Part shown: positions 41,528-51,003 of the stretch, piece after piece
Layout: each line of letters begins with the position of its first letter
How positions within the stretch are numbered: the first letter of the stretch is position 1
Assembly (NCBI RefSeq): GCF_014647675.1
Contig: NZ_BMPQ01000007.1
Coordinates: forward strand, 201,249-265,248
DNA from: Streptomyces flaveus
Lineage (GTDB): Bacteria; Actinomycetota; Actinomycetes; Streptomycetales; Streptomycetaceae
DNA: 64,000 bases
Reading direction: 5' to 3'
Translations under genes and position numbers: made by a program
The notes under the pieces: generated by a model
What the model was told of the DNA's origin: nothing
The model's input: only the letters and a program-made list of their open reading frames with translations
Databases searched by the model: none

Positions 41528-43237
41528 TCAGTCGGCGTCGTGGCCGTGCGGGTCGGTCGGCTCGGTGGACGGGGCCGGTTCGCCTGCCACCGCTGCCTGG
41601 CGTGCGCGGTGGAAGGCGCCGAAGCTCTTGCCCGCGTCACGGGAGGCGGGCCGGTCGTCCGTGGGACGTTCCGCAGGTGTACGGACGCGGTCGGCGGCTG
41701 CCATCGTGCGGCCGGGCGGGCGTACGGGCAGGCCGTTGGGGGTCACCGACCCGCTGTCGCCGCCGCCGGTCGAAGCCATCGGCTCGGGCGCCGGGAGAGG
41801 GGCCGGGTCGGCCGGCTGCGACCGGGTGCGTCCGGCGGCGGCCACAGCACGCTCGCGCGGTCGCGCCGACGGGTCGTGCAGCGGGGGCTCCGCGAGTGCC
41901 GTGCGCTGCTGGGCGAGCAGTTGGGCCGGCAGGTGTACGACGACTCCGGTGCCGCCTCGGGAGGAGGGGCGGTAACTGACGGAGATGCCGTACTTGACGG
42001 CGAGCCGTCCGACGACCGCGAGCCCCAGCCGGGTTCCCTGGAGGGAGGCGAGGTCGCTCATCGCGCCCGACACCGCCTCCTCGGCGCGTCGCAGGGCGGC
42101 GTCGGCCATCTTCAGACCGCTGTCCTCGATGGTGACGACGATGCCGGCGGAGCGTTCCTCCACATAGACGTGGACCTGGTCGATCGGCGCGGAGAAGCTG
42201 GTCGCGTTGTCCATCAGTTCGGCCAGGAGGTGCATCACGCCCTCGGCCGCGAACCCGGCCACCGCCGCGTTGCTCGAGCAGTTGAGGCTGACCCTGCGGT
42301 ACGCGGCGATCCGTCCCACGGCGCCGCGCAGGATGCTCTCCATCGGGATCGGCTTGTTCCAGGACCGGCTCGCCCGCCCGCCCATGAGCAGCGCCAACCG
42401 GTCGGTGAGCAGACCGAGTTGAGAGGTGCTGTGGTCCAGGGCGAGCAGATCGCCGAGGACCGCCTCGCCGTGCCGGTCCTGCATCTCCCGCAGGTCCGCC
42501 AGGATGCCCACGGCCTGGGCCTGCACCCGGCTCAGCGCCTTCGCGCTGGCGGCCCGGGCAGCCGCGGAACGCCGCTCGCTGACCGCGAGTTCGCGTATGC
42601 CGGCCTCCACCAGATCGCGTACGACGGCGTTGGAGAACTCGGACAGCCGTAACTCCGCGCGGACCGTCTCCAGCGAGGCTCCCTCGCCCAGTCTCCGTAC
42701 CGCCGTGGGCAGGGTCTGCGACCTCGCCTTCAGCAGATCGTCGGTGATGCTCGCCAGGGCCCGCACCGCCTGCTCGCGTTCGCCGTCCGCGGTGGCCGCG
42801 CGCCGCTGTGCAGTGCCCAGTGTCTCCTCCACCGCGCGCTGCACAGCCCTGAGTTGAGGCTCCGTCGGATGCCAGGCACTGGCCGGTCCCATCGCGGCGG
42901 ATACGGGAGCTCTCGCAGGGTCGTCCTTCATCGCCGCGGTCAGTTCCGGGAGCACCGCGCCGGCGAGATACGCCGCCTCCGAGCGATGCCGCGCCGACTC
43001 CGCCACGGACCTGTCCACCTGAGTGGTGAGCCTGCGGTGCAGCCGTGCGGTCGCCGAGGCGAGCAGGACGAGGCAGCTCCCCGCTCCCATGACCGTGCCC
43101 GCGACCCAGGCGCGCGCGGCGTCCGGTGCGGCGAGCACGAGAGGCGTGCCGACGGCCGCGGTCACCACCAGCCCGGCGATCGGCAGAAGCCGCCATGCCG
43201 GCTTCTGCCGCGGGCGGGACGCGTCGGGATGTGCCAT
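41528..43237 (-). CDS. cvnA: Conservon sensor histidine-kinase-like protein CvnA
   Basis: Membrane sensor (569 aa), first gene of the conservon. Seen: two N-terminal membrane helices (WRLLPIAGLVVTAAVGTPLV and VMGAGSCLVLLASATA), a long helical region rich in Ala/Arg with likely coiled coil, and an HSP90-like ATPase with ELMDNATSFSAP (N box), IEDSGLKM and GTRLGLAVVGRLA. No clear phospho-His box is visible, as for other CvnA. The C-terminal 150 residues are Pro-rich and disordered. ATG 43237 has GAGGA 8 nt upstream. Confidence 0.93.
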   Translation of the reverse strand: MAHPDASRPRQKPAWRLLPIAGLVVTAAVGTPLVLAAPDAARAWVAGTVMGAGSCLVLLASATARLHRRLTTQVDRSVAESARHRSEAAYLAGAVLPELTAAMKDDPARAPVSAAMGPASAWHPTEPQLRAVQRAVEETLGTAQRRAATADGEREQAVRALASITDDLLKARSQTLPTAVRRLGEGASLETVRAELRLSEFSNAVVRDLVEAGIRELAVSERRSAAARAASAKALSRVQAQAVGILADLREMQDRHGEAVLGDLLALDHSTSQLGLLTDRLALLMGGRASRSWNKPIPMESILRGAVGRIAAYRRVSLNCSSNAAVAGFAAEGVMHLLAELMDNATSFSAPIDQVHVYVEERSAGIVVTIEDSGLKMADAALRRAEEAVSGAMSDLASLQGTRLGLAVVGRLAVKYGISVSYRPSSRGGTGVVVHLPAQLLAQQRTALAEPPLHDPSARPRERAVAAAGRTRSQPADPAPLPAPEPMASTGGGDSGSVTPNGLPVRPPGRTMAAADRVRTPAERPTDDRPASRDAGKSFGAFHRARQAAVAGEPAPSTEPTDPHGHDAD

Positions 43238-43759
43238 TCCGCGATCCTCGATGCTTGTCGGGTGTGATGTGCCTGCCGCGCACGCGTGGGACGCCAAGTC
43301 GCCCCTGTGCAACGGCGGTTGAACTGTGAAACATGCTAACCACGCGTTCTTGGCCGGAACCCGGAACTCCACATCGCCCACACATGCCAAAAACAGGTCG
43401 ACGCATACTGAGCCACTGCGGCCGTACCTGTGATATGTCCCCACCGATGACACTCCGCCCACGAATCCCGCCGAACACCCCACAGCCAGGGGTGGAGCAG
43501 ACGTTTTCGGCATGCCTCGATACACGCGACAATTACCCGGAATTCCCGGCGGAGGAATGCCGTTGGGCGGGATCGAATTCACGTGACGACAATCGAACTT
43601 CAGCCATTCTGGCCGACTGAGAACGAGCCGACCGGGAACGAGTCGTCGGGCGTGCGGACGTCAGCGCTCGGCCGTGTGCCGTGTCGTCACGCCGATGAGG
43701 GAGGCGCCCGCCGCCGCGCTCGGGTCGTGGGACTGTGCTGGGCCGCAGAGGTCTTCGCG
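43238..43759. other. Intergenic region upstream of the conservon, no supported gene
   Basis: 522 bp between cvnA and the 3' end of pgm. It contains a moderately AT-rich stretch (43320-43450) likely to hold the conservon promoter. Short frames exist (for example a GTG at 43583 after a nine-codon ORF with GGAGGA), but their codon bias is weak and they run antisense into pgm. I see no gene or element I can support. Confidence 0.5.
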
Positions 43760-45400
43760 TCAGGCGCTCAGCGCCGCGAGCACCACGGACCTGGCCTCCT
43801 CCTGGACCTGGCGCAGATGGTCCGGGCCGAGGAAGGACTCCCCGTAGATCTTGTAGACGTCCTCGGTGCCCGAAGGGCGGGCCGCGAACCAGGCGTTGGC
43901 GGTGGCGACCTTGATGCCGCCGAGGGCGGCGCCGTTGCCGGGGGCCTCGGTGAGCACCGTGGTGACCGGCTCGCCGGCGAGGGTGTCGGCGGTGACCTGG
44001 CGCGGGGACAACTTGGCGAGCAGCGCCTTCTCCTCGCGGGAGGCCGGGGCGTCGACGCGCGCGTAGGCGGGGGCGCCGAAGCGGTCGGTGAGCCGCGCGT
44101 AGTGCTCCGAGGGCGTCTTGCCGGTGACGGCCGTGATCTCGGAGGCGAGCAGGGCCAGGGTGATGCCGTCCTTGTCGGTGGTCCACACCGAGCCGTCGCG
44201 GCGCAGGAAGGACGCGCCCGCCGACTCCTCGCCGCCGAAGCCGAGCGTCGCGTCGGACAGGCCGTCCACGAACCACTTGAATCCGACCGGGACTTCGACC
44301 AGCTGCCGGCCGACGTCCGCCGCGACCCGGTCGATCATGCTGGACGACACCAGGGTCTTGCCGATCCCGGCACCCGCGGGCCACTGCTCCCGGTGCGAGA
44401 ACAGGTACGAAATCGCCACGGCCAGATAGTGGTTGGGGTTCATCAGGCCCCCGTCCGGCGTGACGATGCCGTGCCGGTCGGCGTCGGCGTCGTTGCCTGT
44501 GGAGATGTCGAAGCGGTCGCGCTGCTCGATGAGCGAGGCCATGGCGTACGGCGAGGAGCAGTCCATGCGGATCTTGCCGTCCCAGTCCAGCGTCATGAAG
44601 CGCCAGGTGGGGTCGGTGAGCGGGTTGACCACCGTGAGGTCGAGCGCGTGCTGTTCGGCGATACGGCCCCAGTAGGCGACGGAGGCGCCGCCGAGCGGAT
44701 CGGCGCCGATGCGCACGCCGGCGGACCGGATCGCCTCCAGGTCCAGCACGTTCGGCAGGTCGGCCACATAGGTGCCGAGGAAGTCGTAGCGGCCGGTGCC
44801 GGGAGCGGTCAGCGCGCGGGCGTAAGGGATGCGGCGTACGTCCTTCAGGCCGCCGGTGATGATCTCGTTGGCGCGGTCCTGGATCCAGGAGGTCGCCTCG
44901 GAACCGGCGGGGCCGCCGCTGGGCGGGTTGTACTTGAAGCCGCCGTCGGCGGGCGGGTTGTGCGAGGGGGTGACCACCACGCCGTCGGCGAGGCCGGAGG
45001 TGCGGTTCTGGTTGTGGGTGAGGATGGCGTGCGAGACCGCCGGGGTGGGCGTGTAGCCGTCGGCCTGGTCGATGAGGACGGTCACGTCGTTGGCGGCGAA
45101 CACCTCCAGTGCCGTGATCCGTGCGGGCTCGGACAGGGCGTGGGTGTCGGCGCCGAGGAAGAGGGGGCCGTCGGTGCCCTGGGCGGTGCGGTACTCGCAG
45201 ATGGCCTGGCTGGTGGCCGCGATGTGGTCCTCGTTGAACGCCGCCGCGAGGGACGAGCCGCGGTGTCCCGAGGTGCCGAACGCCACCCGTTGCCCGGGCT
45301 CGGCGGGGTCGGGGTGCAGCGCGTAGTACGCCGTGACCAGGCGGGCCACATCGATGAGGTCCTCGGGTCCGGCGACCTGCCCCGCTCGTGCGTTCTGCAT
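43760..45400 (-). CDS. pgm: Alpha-D-glucose phosphoglucomutase
   Basis: Phosphoglucomutase (546 aa), interconverting glucose-1-phosphate and glucose-6-phosphate for glycogen, trehalose and cell-wall sugar supply. Seen: FGTSGHRGSSL (substrate loop, residues 39-49), catalytic phosphoserine region VVTPSHNPPADGG, metal loop GNDADADRHGI and sugar loop GGEESAGASF. The pattern matches the long alpha-D-glucose-specific form, not phosphomannomutase. ATG 45400 has GGAGGAGCGGG upstream. Confidence 0.95.
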   Translation of the reverse strand: MQNARAGQVAGPEDLIDVARLVTAYYALHPDPAEPGQRVAFGTSGHRGSSLAAAFNEDHIAATSQAICEYRTAQGTDGPLFLGADTHALSEPARITALEVFAANDVTVLIDQADGYTPTPAVSHAILTHNQNRTSGLADGVVVTPSHNPPADGGFKYNPPSGGPAGSEATSWIQDRANEIITGGLKDVRRIPYARALTAPGTGRYDFLGTYVADLPNVLDLEAIRSAGVRIGADPLGGASVAYWGRIAEQHALDLTVVNPLTDPTWRFMTLDWDGKIRMDCSSPYAMASLIEQRDRFDISTGNDADADRHGIVTPDGGLMNPNHYLAVAISYLFSHREQWPAGAGIGKTLVSSSMIDRVAADVGRQLVEVPVGFKWFVDGLSDATLGFGGEESAGASFLRRDGSVWTTDKDGITLALLASEITAVTGKTPSEHYARLTDRFGAPAYARVDAPASREEKALLAKLSPRQVTADTLAGEPVTTVLTEAPGNGAALGGIKVATANAWFAARPSGTEDVYKIYGESFLGPDHLRQVQEEARSVVLAALSA

Positions 45401-45494
45401 TTTCCCGCTCCTCCGCAAGGGTCGACCTTTGGGTGCGGCTCTCATTCTCCCCTGCCCGGCCTGCCGGGACGCCCACCGGGCATGCCGTTGTGGC

Positions 45495-45703
45495 AGCGTG
45501 CGGCGCCTCCACCTCCACCACGTCGGCCGCGGTCGTGACCTGCCGGGGCCGGTGGCAGCCGTTGCGCACCACCGGGCGACGGCCACGCTCATCGCGCTCA
45601 TCGGCCAACTCGGCTGTACGGGCGTTGACTTCGGCCTCCAGCGCGGCGTCCGGCATCCGCCTCGCGCCCTCGCGGACGACGGGCGGCTGCCGTGGCCGCT
45701 CCT
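45495..45703 (-). pseudogene. Remnant of an IS256-type transposase (N-terminal part)
   Basis: In the gap between pgm and the oxidase gene, one minus-strand frame reads VREGARRMPDAALEAEVNAR, then TAELADERDERGRRPVVRNG and PRQVTTAADVVEVEAP. This matches from memory the N-terminal part of actinobacterial IS256-family (mutator) transposases (ALEAEV-D-xYIAEL...RRLVVRNG-H-xPR-x-V-TTAAGAVEVKAPR). Homology stops after about residue 70, no catalytic DDE region follows and no terminal repeats are seen. It is an insertion-sequence scar. Confidence 0.65.
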
Positions 45704-46948
45704 TCAGCGCAGTGGATGCAACGGGGTGAGTTCGGCGGCAGGTCTGCCTGTGACGATCGATTCGGCGAGGAGTCTGCCGCTCAGCGGTCCCAGGGCGATG
45801 CCCCACATCCCGTGGCCGCCGCAGACGTGGACGCGCGGTGAGCGGGTGGGGCCGACGAGGGGGAGGCCGTCGGCGGTGCAGGGGCGTGGTCCCACCCATG
45901 CGTCGGTGCGGCGGCCGAAGTCGGCGGCGGGCAGCAGGGGGCGCGCGGCGTCGACGATCGCCCGCACCCGGCGTGGGTCCGCGGGACGGTCGGGCCCGGT
46001 GAACTCCATCATTCCGGCGACCCGTACGCGGTCGCCCACCGGAGTGCAGACCACGCGCTGCGCGGCGAAGTAGGTGGGCCGTGAAGGAAGACTCTCGCGT
46101 GGCAGGAGGAAGCTGTAGCCCCGGCCGGACTGGACCGGGGCGCGCACGCCGAAGGGTGCCGCCAGCCGGTCGAGCCAGGCTCCCGCGGCCAGGACGGCCA
46201 CATCGGCGCGCACCTCGGTTCCGTCGGCGTTCCGCGCGGCGATCCCGGTACCGATGTCCCGGATCCGGGTGACCTCCTGCCCCGTGACGATCTTTCCGCC
46301 CCGGTCGCGGACCGAGTCGGCGAGGGCCGCGACATAGGCCCCGGGGTTGATGTGGCGCTGGCCGTGCAGCCGTACCGCCGCGTCGATCCGTTCGGACAGC
46401 GTCGGCTCCAGATCCCGCGCCTCGGTGCCGGTGAGCAGGTCGTAGTCGACGCGCTGGCCCGCGGCGCGCACGGCCTCCAGTTCCTCGACGAACGGTGTGC
46501 GACCGGCCTGAGTGGTGAAGGCGATGAGGCACGGGTCGCTCGGCCGGGTCGGTTCGGCGACTCCGCCCCGGGCGAGCTCGTCGTACGCGGTGAGGGCACC
46601 GCGGTTGAGTGCGGCGAAGGCGCTCATCGCGACCTGCCAGCGCCGGCTCGTGCAGTTCCGGCCGAAGGACAGCAGGAAGCGGACCAGACGGGCGTCGGCG
46701 CGGGGCGGAACGTAGAGCGGCGAGGTGGGTGAGAACAGCGTCCGCAGTCCCAGTCGTAGGGCGCCCGGCTCGGGCAGCGGCACGGTGAGGGCCGGGGACA
46801 GCCAGCCGGCGTTCCCCCAGGAGGCTCCTGCCGCCACGCCCCGGCGGTCGACGACGGTGACCTCCACGCCTGCTTCCTGGAGGTACCAGGCCGTGGCCAG
46901 TCCCGCCATGCCCGCGCCGACCACGAGCGCGCTGCGAGGCGCTGTCAT
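45704..46948 (-). CDS. FAD-dependent amino-acid oxidoreductase (DadA-like)
   Basis: DAO-family flavoprotein (414 aa). Seen: ALVVGAGMAGLATAWYLQEA (residues 7-26), the RGVAAGASWGNAGWLSPAL region typical of D-amino-acid dehydrogenase, and VHVCGGHGMWGIALGPLSGR at the end. The expected reaction is oxidative deamination of a D-amino acid or similar amine. The start overlaps the amidase stop (ATGA), so it is third in the operon transporter-amidase-oxidase. The stop abuts the transposase remnant. Confidence 0.9.
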   Translation of the reverse strand: MTAPRSALVVGAGMAGLATAWYLQEAGVEVTVVDRRGVAAGASWGNAGWLSPALTVPLPEPGALRLGLRTLFSPTSPLYVPPRADARLVRFLLSFGRNCTSRRWQVAMSAFAALNRGALTAYDELARGGVAEPTRPSDPCLIAFTTQAGRTPFVEELEAVRAAGQRVDYDLLTGTEARDLEPTLSERIDAAVRLHGQRHINPGAYVAALADSVRDRGGKIVTGQEVTRIRDIGTGIAARNADGTEVRADVAVLAAGAWLDRLAAPFGVRAPVQSGRGYSFLLPRESLPSRPTYFAAQRVVCTPVGDRVRVAGMMEFTGPDRPADPRRVRAIVDAARPLLPAADFGRRTDAWVGPRPCTADGLPLVGPTRSPRVHVCGGHGMWGIALGPLSGRLLAESIVTGRPAAELTPLHPLR

Positions 46949-48396
46949 GTTCCATCCCCTCCCGCCGAAGCGACGGTTGGCCTGCGCTCCCCTGTACGTG
47001 TCGCCCTTTCGAAGGCGTATCCGGCGTCGAGGACCGCCCGGTCCTGTCGGTGCGGACCGACCATCTGCAGTCCGACCGGCAGACCCGCCGGGGTGAAACC
47101 GGCCGGCACCGACAGCGCCGGACAGCCGGTGACGGAGATCAGGTAGGCCGAGCGCATCCAGTCCAGATAGGTCTCCATCGGCGTGCCGTCCACGGAGGCC
47201 GGGTAGGGCAGCCGGATGTCGAACGGGGCGACCTGGCTCACCGGCAGCAGCAGGAGGTCGTACGACTCGAAGAACTCCCGGACCCGGTGGAAGAGGGCGG
47301 CCTGCAGCATCTGCGCACGCCCGAGGTCCGGACCCGTGAGCTTGCGGCCTTCCTCGATGTTCCACACCACGTCCGTCGCCATCCGGTGGCGGTGCTCGTC
47401 CAGCAGGGAGCCGTAGGCGAGTTCCATCTGCCAGGCACGCTGGACGAGGAACACCTCGTCGGCCCCGGACAGGTCCGGACAGGCCTCCTCGACCTCGCAG
47501 CCGAGCGAGGCGAAGACGTCGACGGCCGGGCGCAGCGCGTCCCGTACCTCCGCGTCGACGGGGACGGTCCCGCCGAGATCGGGTGACCAGGCGACCCGCA
47601 GACCGCGTACGTCCCCCTCCAGCGGTCCGGCGAAGGCGGAACCCGGTGTCTCCAGGGCGAGCGGGCTGCGCGGGTCGGGGCCCGCGAGCACGGACAGGGC
47701 CAGCGCCACGTCCGTCACCGTGCGGGCCATCGGGCCCTTCACCGAGAGCTGCCCCCACGGCGCCTTGTCGGGCCACGAGGGAACCCGCCCGGGGGAGGGG
47801 CGCAGTCCGACGACGTTGTTGAAGGAGGCGGGATTGCGCAGCGAGCCGCCGGTGTCGCTGCCGTCGGCCAGCGGCTGCATCCCGCAGGCCAGGGCCGCGC
47901 CGGCACCGCCGCTGCTGCCGCCCGCGCTGCGGAAGGGGTCGTACGGGTTGCGGGTGGCCCCGAAGACGGGGTTGACGGTGTGCGAACCCATACCGAGTTC
48001 GGGCACGTTGGTCTTGCCGACGGTGATCGCCCCGGCCCTCCTCAGGCGTTCGACGACCAGGTGGTCCCGGTCGGGAACGCGGTCGGCGAAGAGCGGTGAG
48101 CCGTACGTCGTGCGGATGCCCGCGGTGTCGTGGAGGTCCTTGTGCGCCACGGGCAGCCCGTGCAGCGGGCCGACGTCCGCCCCCGCCGCCAGCCGCGCGT
48201 CGGCCTCGGCCGCCTGCTCCAGCGCCCGCTCGGGGACGAGGGTGACGATGGCGTTCACCGCCGGATTGACGCGCTCGATCTGTTCGAGGTGGGCGGCGAC
48301 GACCTCCCGGGCGGACACGTCACGGCGCCTGATGGCGGCGGCGAGTTCGGTGGCGGTCCAGAAGCAGAGATCCGTGGTGGTCACGGTGTGGTTCAC
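46945..48396 (-). CDS. Amidase (amidase-signature family)
   Basis: Amidase (483 aa) with the Ser-cisSer-Lys triad: LPVAHKDLHDTAGIRT (Lys), FRSAGGSSGGAGAALACGM (Gly/Ser-rich signature with cis-Ser) and DGSDTGGSLRNPASF (nucleophile Ser). It releases ammonia and an acid from an amide. GTG 48396 has AGGAGG just upstream and overlaps the transporter stop. With a transporter before it and an amino-acid oxidase after it, the operon looks made to import and break down an amide or peptide-like compound (inference). Confidence 0.92.
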   Translation of the reverse strand: MNHTVTTTDLCFWTATELAAAIRRRDVSAREVVAAHLEQIERVNPAVNAIVTLVPERALEQAAEADARLAAGADVGPLHGLPVAHKDLHDTAGIRTTYGSPLFADRVPDRDHLVVERLRRAGAITVGKTNVPELGMGSHTVNPVFGATRNPYDPFRSAGGSSGGAGAALACGMQPLADGSDTGGSLRNPASFNNVVGLRPSPGRVPSWPDKAPWGQLSVKGPMARTVTDVALALSVLAGPDPRSPLALETPGSAFAGPLEGDVRGLRVAWSPDLGGTVPVDAEVRDALRPAVDVFASLGCEVEEACPDLSGADEVFLVQRAWQMELAYGSLLDEHRHRMATDVVWNIEEGRKLTGPDLGRAQMLQAALFHRVREFFESYDLLLLPVSQVAPFDIRLPYPASVDGTPMETYLDWMRSAYLISVTGCPALSVPAGFTPAGLPVGLQMVGPHRQDRAVLDAGYAFERATRTGERRPTVASAGGDGT

Positions 48397-49709
48397 AACC
48401 CTCCTATCGTTTCCTTGAGTTGTACGACGGCCAGCACTCCGAAGAGGACGAAGGAGCCGGCCAGCAGCACGTTCGAGGCGGCCTTGTTCCGGAACGGCCG
48501 CTGGACGCCCCGGCGGTTGAGCAGGACCAGCAGCGCCCCGGACAACAGAGGCAGGATCAGTGAGCCGACGGCGGCGTACGTCAGGACCAGACGCACCGGC
48601 CGTCCCAGGAACGTGACGGCGACGGCGGCGGCCGCGACGTAGAGCAGGAAGGCGCGGAACGGGCGGCTGTACTGGGCGATGTGGGGCTCGGCCGCGTCGT
48701 CCGGGACGCCGCGCATGGTCCGCAGGGAGTCGGCCAGCAGATAGCACAGGGCGTTGAACCCGCCGACCAGCGCGCTCAGCGTCACGAGGAAGAACGTCCC
48801 GAGGAACAGCACACGGGCCACCGATCCCAGATCGGCGCCGAGCGGGTCGGCGAGCGCGGCCAGCCCTTCGTTGCCTGTGATGGTCCGCCCGCTGCCGTGG
48901 AGCAGGCCTGTTCCCACCACCGTGGTGCACAGCACGAACAGGAAGGTGAGGGTGTAACTCACCGCGGAATCCGCGCGCATGACGGGCAGTCGGCTGCGGT
49001 CCCGCCAGCCCTTCTCCCGCACCCAGTAGCTGTACGAGGCGATTCCGGCCGTGCCGCCCACGCCGCCGATGAGGGCGAGCACCGTCACCAGGTCCCCCTC
49101 CGGCAGCCTCGGGCGCGCCGAGGAGAGCAGGCCCGGCAGGTCGTCGGCGGTGGCGAGGGTGGCGACCGCCAGGACGACCATGCCGAGGAACTTGGCCAGC
49201 ATGAAGACGCTCATCACCCGCTCGAACACCGCGTACCGGCCGACGTACACGATCGCGGCGGACGCCAGCGCGATCCCGATGGCCACCGGCCGCAGCGGCA
49301 GGGCGGGGAACAGCGTGGTCAGCGCCAAGGACGCCACCGAACTCAGCGCCGCCCCGTAGAGCAGCCCGATGACCAGGACGAACACGAAGAACGCCACCGG
49401 CAGCCAGCGGCCGGCCGAACGCAGGCTCGCGATCACGGTCTGCCCGGACGCCATGTACAGGCGTCCCACCGCCTCGGTGAGCGCGAACTTCAGGACGACG
49501 CCGATGAGGATCGCCCACAGCAGAGCCATCCCGTAGCCGGCGGCGCCCGCGAGCGAGGTCACCATGTCGCCCGCGCCCACGCTCGCGGCCGCCAGCACCA
49601 GTCCGGGGCCCAGAAGCGCGAGCCGCCCGCGCAGGGAGGTGGGGAGAGGCGTGGGTTCGGTGGATTCGGCGGCTTGGTGCCGAAGGGAACTTCCAGGCGT
49701 CGCAGTCAC
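48393..49709 (-). CDS. Nramp-related transporter lacking the metal-binding motifs
   Basis: Membrane protein of the Nramp/APC fold (438 aa) with about 11 hydrophobic segments. Seen: LLGPGLVLAAASVGAGDMVT at helix 1, where metal transporters have DPGN; here it reads GAGDM. Helix 6, normally MPHN, reads GIASYSYWVREKG. So the Mn/Fe-binding residues are absent and divalent-metal transport is doubtful. GTG 49709 is chosen because GGAG lies 9 nt upstream; ATG 49718 would have no room for a ribosome site. Operon with the amidase and oxidase suggests an organic substrate. Confidence 0.85.
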   Translation of the reverse strand: MTATPGSSLRHQAAESTEPTPLPTSLRGRLALLGPGLVLAAASVGAGDMVTSLAGAAGYGMALLWAILIGVVLKFALTEAVGRLYMASGQTVIASLRSAGRWLPVAFFVFVLVIGLLYGAALSSVASLALTTLFPALPLRPVAIGIALASAAIVYVGRYAVFERVMSVFMLAKFLGMVVLAVATLATADDLPGLLSSARPRLPEGDLVTVLALIGGVGGTAGIASYSYWVREKGWRDRSRLPVMRADSAVSYTLTFLFVLCTTVVGTGLLHGSGRTITGNEGLAALADPLGADLGSVARVLFLGTFFLVTLSALVGGFNALCYLLADSLRTMRGVPDDAAEPHIAQYSRPFRAFLLYVAAAAVAVTFLGRPVRLVLTYAAVGSLILPLLSGALLVLLNRRGVQRPFRNKAASNVLLAGSFVLFGVLAVVQLKETIGGL

Positions 49710-49860
49710 GTCGACCATCTCCGTACGTGGGTGAGTTACGGGGTCATGGGTTCGTGCGGCTCATGAGGTCCTGTCGGTCCCCATGGCAGGTTCAGGGATG
49801 CTGACGGAAGGGAACAAGAAGCTCGGCCGAAGTGACGGAATCGGCCATATGCTTGGTCCG

Positions 49861-50859
49861 ATGGACGCACCCCAGACCGGTCCCGTGGCGGATTCGCTGG
49901 ACCGGCGCATCATCAGCGCGCTGCAGATCGACGGCCGGGCCTCCTGGCACCGCATCGCGGCGGCGCTCGGCGAACCCGAACGCACCGTGGTCCGCCGGGG
50001 CGCCCGGCTGCTGGAGTCCGGACTGGTGCGCATCGGTGCCATGGAGGCGCGCGGCCGCAGCACGGTCGTCGGCGTGCGCTGTTCTCCCGGACAGGCACGG
50101 GTGGCCGCGATGGCACTGGCCCGCCGCCCCGACTGCGTCTTCGCCCATGTGCTGACCGGAACCCCGGACTGCGTCGCGGAGTTGCTCTGCCCGCGTGACC
50201 GTCTCGCCGGCCTGGTGATGGACGAGTTGCCGGGGCTGCCGGGCGTGGTGGAGACCTTCACGTACCCGGTGCTGCGCCATGTCCGGACGATCCGCGAATG
50301 GCACGCGGGCCTGCTCACCGATACCGAGATCGATGAACTGAGGGGAGCGTCGTCCGAGGCCTCCGCGCCCCCGCCCACCGGTGATGTGCTGCCGACCGGC
50401 GATGCGACACAGGAACTCTCCCGCCAGGACCGGCTGTTGCTGCACGCTTTGGCCGAGGACGGGCGCTGCACGTACGACGAACTCGCCCGTATCGCCGGGG
50501 TGTCGGAGGCCACCGCCAGACGGCGGCTGGGTGCGCTGAGGCGGGAGGGCAGGGTGCGCATCCGGGCCGTGATCGAGCCGACGCTCCTCGGACTGCCCGT
50601 GGAGGCGGTGCTGTGGGTGCGCACCGCGCCGTCCAGGGTCGAGGTGGTCACGGCGGCACTGACGCAGTCCGTCCACGTCCGGTACGTCAGCTTCATCGCC
50701 GGTGAACGTCAGATCCTGGTCCTGGGGGCGTTCCCCGACGAGCCGGCCCTCTACGACTTCGTGACGGGGTCCGGCTGGCTGGAGGACGTGATGTCGTTGG
50801 GAGTCTCGATGGTCCTGACCTCGCTGAAGCGGGGCGGGATGCTCGCCCCGTGGCTGTGA
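49861..50859 (+). CDS. Double-domain Lrp/AsnC-family regulator
   Basis: Tandem Lrp regulator (332 aa): two helix-turn-helix units (residues 10-70, LDRRIISALQIDGRASWHRI; residues 190-250, LSRQDRLLLHALAEDGRCTY) each followed by an AsnC-like ligand domain (FAHVLTGTPDCVAELL and VRYVSFIAGERQILVLG). Divergent from the transporter-amidase-oxidase operon, 151 bp away, so it is its probable regulator and would sense an amino acid. ATG 49861 is used; in-frame ATGs at 49849 and 49783 exist. Confidence 0.9.
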   Translation: MDAPQTGPVADSLDRRIISALQIDGRASWHRIAAALGEPERTVVRRGARLLESGLVRIGAMEARGRSTVVGVRCSPGQARVAAMALARRPDCVFAHVLTGTPDCVAELLCPRDRLAGLVMDELPGLPGVVETFTYPVLRHVRTIREWHAGLLTDTEIDELRGASSEASAPPPTGDVLPTGDATQELSRQDRLLLHALAEDGRCTYDELARIAGVSEATARRRLGALRREGRVRIRAVIEPTLLGLPVEAVLWVRTAPSRVEVVTAALTQSVHVRYVSFIAGERQILVLGAFPDEPALYDFVTGSGWLEDVMSLGVSMVLTSLKRGGMLAPWL

Positions 50860-51003
50860 GACGGATGCGCGGCCCGGGATCGGTCCGTCCGCGGGACTCC
50901 CAGGGGAACGGTCGTGAGCGGGGGCTGTCGATCGTCCGTACCCTTGCACGGCGGGGCACAGCGACCGCGTACCGTGGAGGCATCACAACCGGAGGTCACG
51001 CAC

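Noticed and set aside
43583..45538. Long plus-strand open frame opposite pgm
   Set aside because: Antisense shadow of a GC-rich gene; low-complexity Gly/Arg/Val translation and no family resemblance, while pgm on the minus strand has all its motifs.
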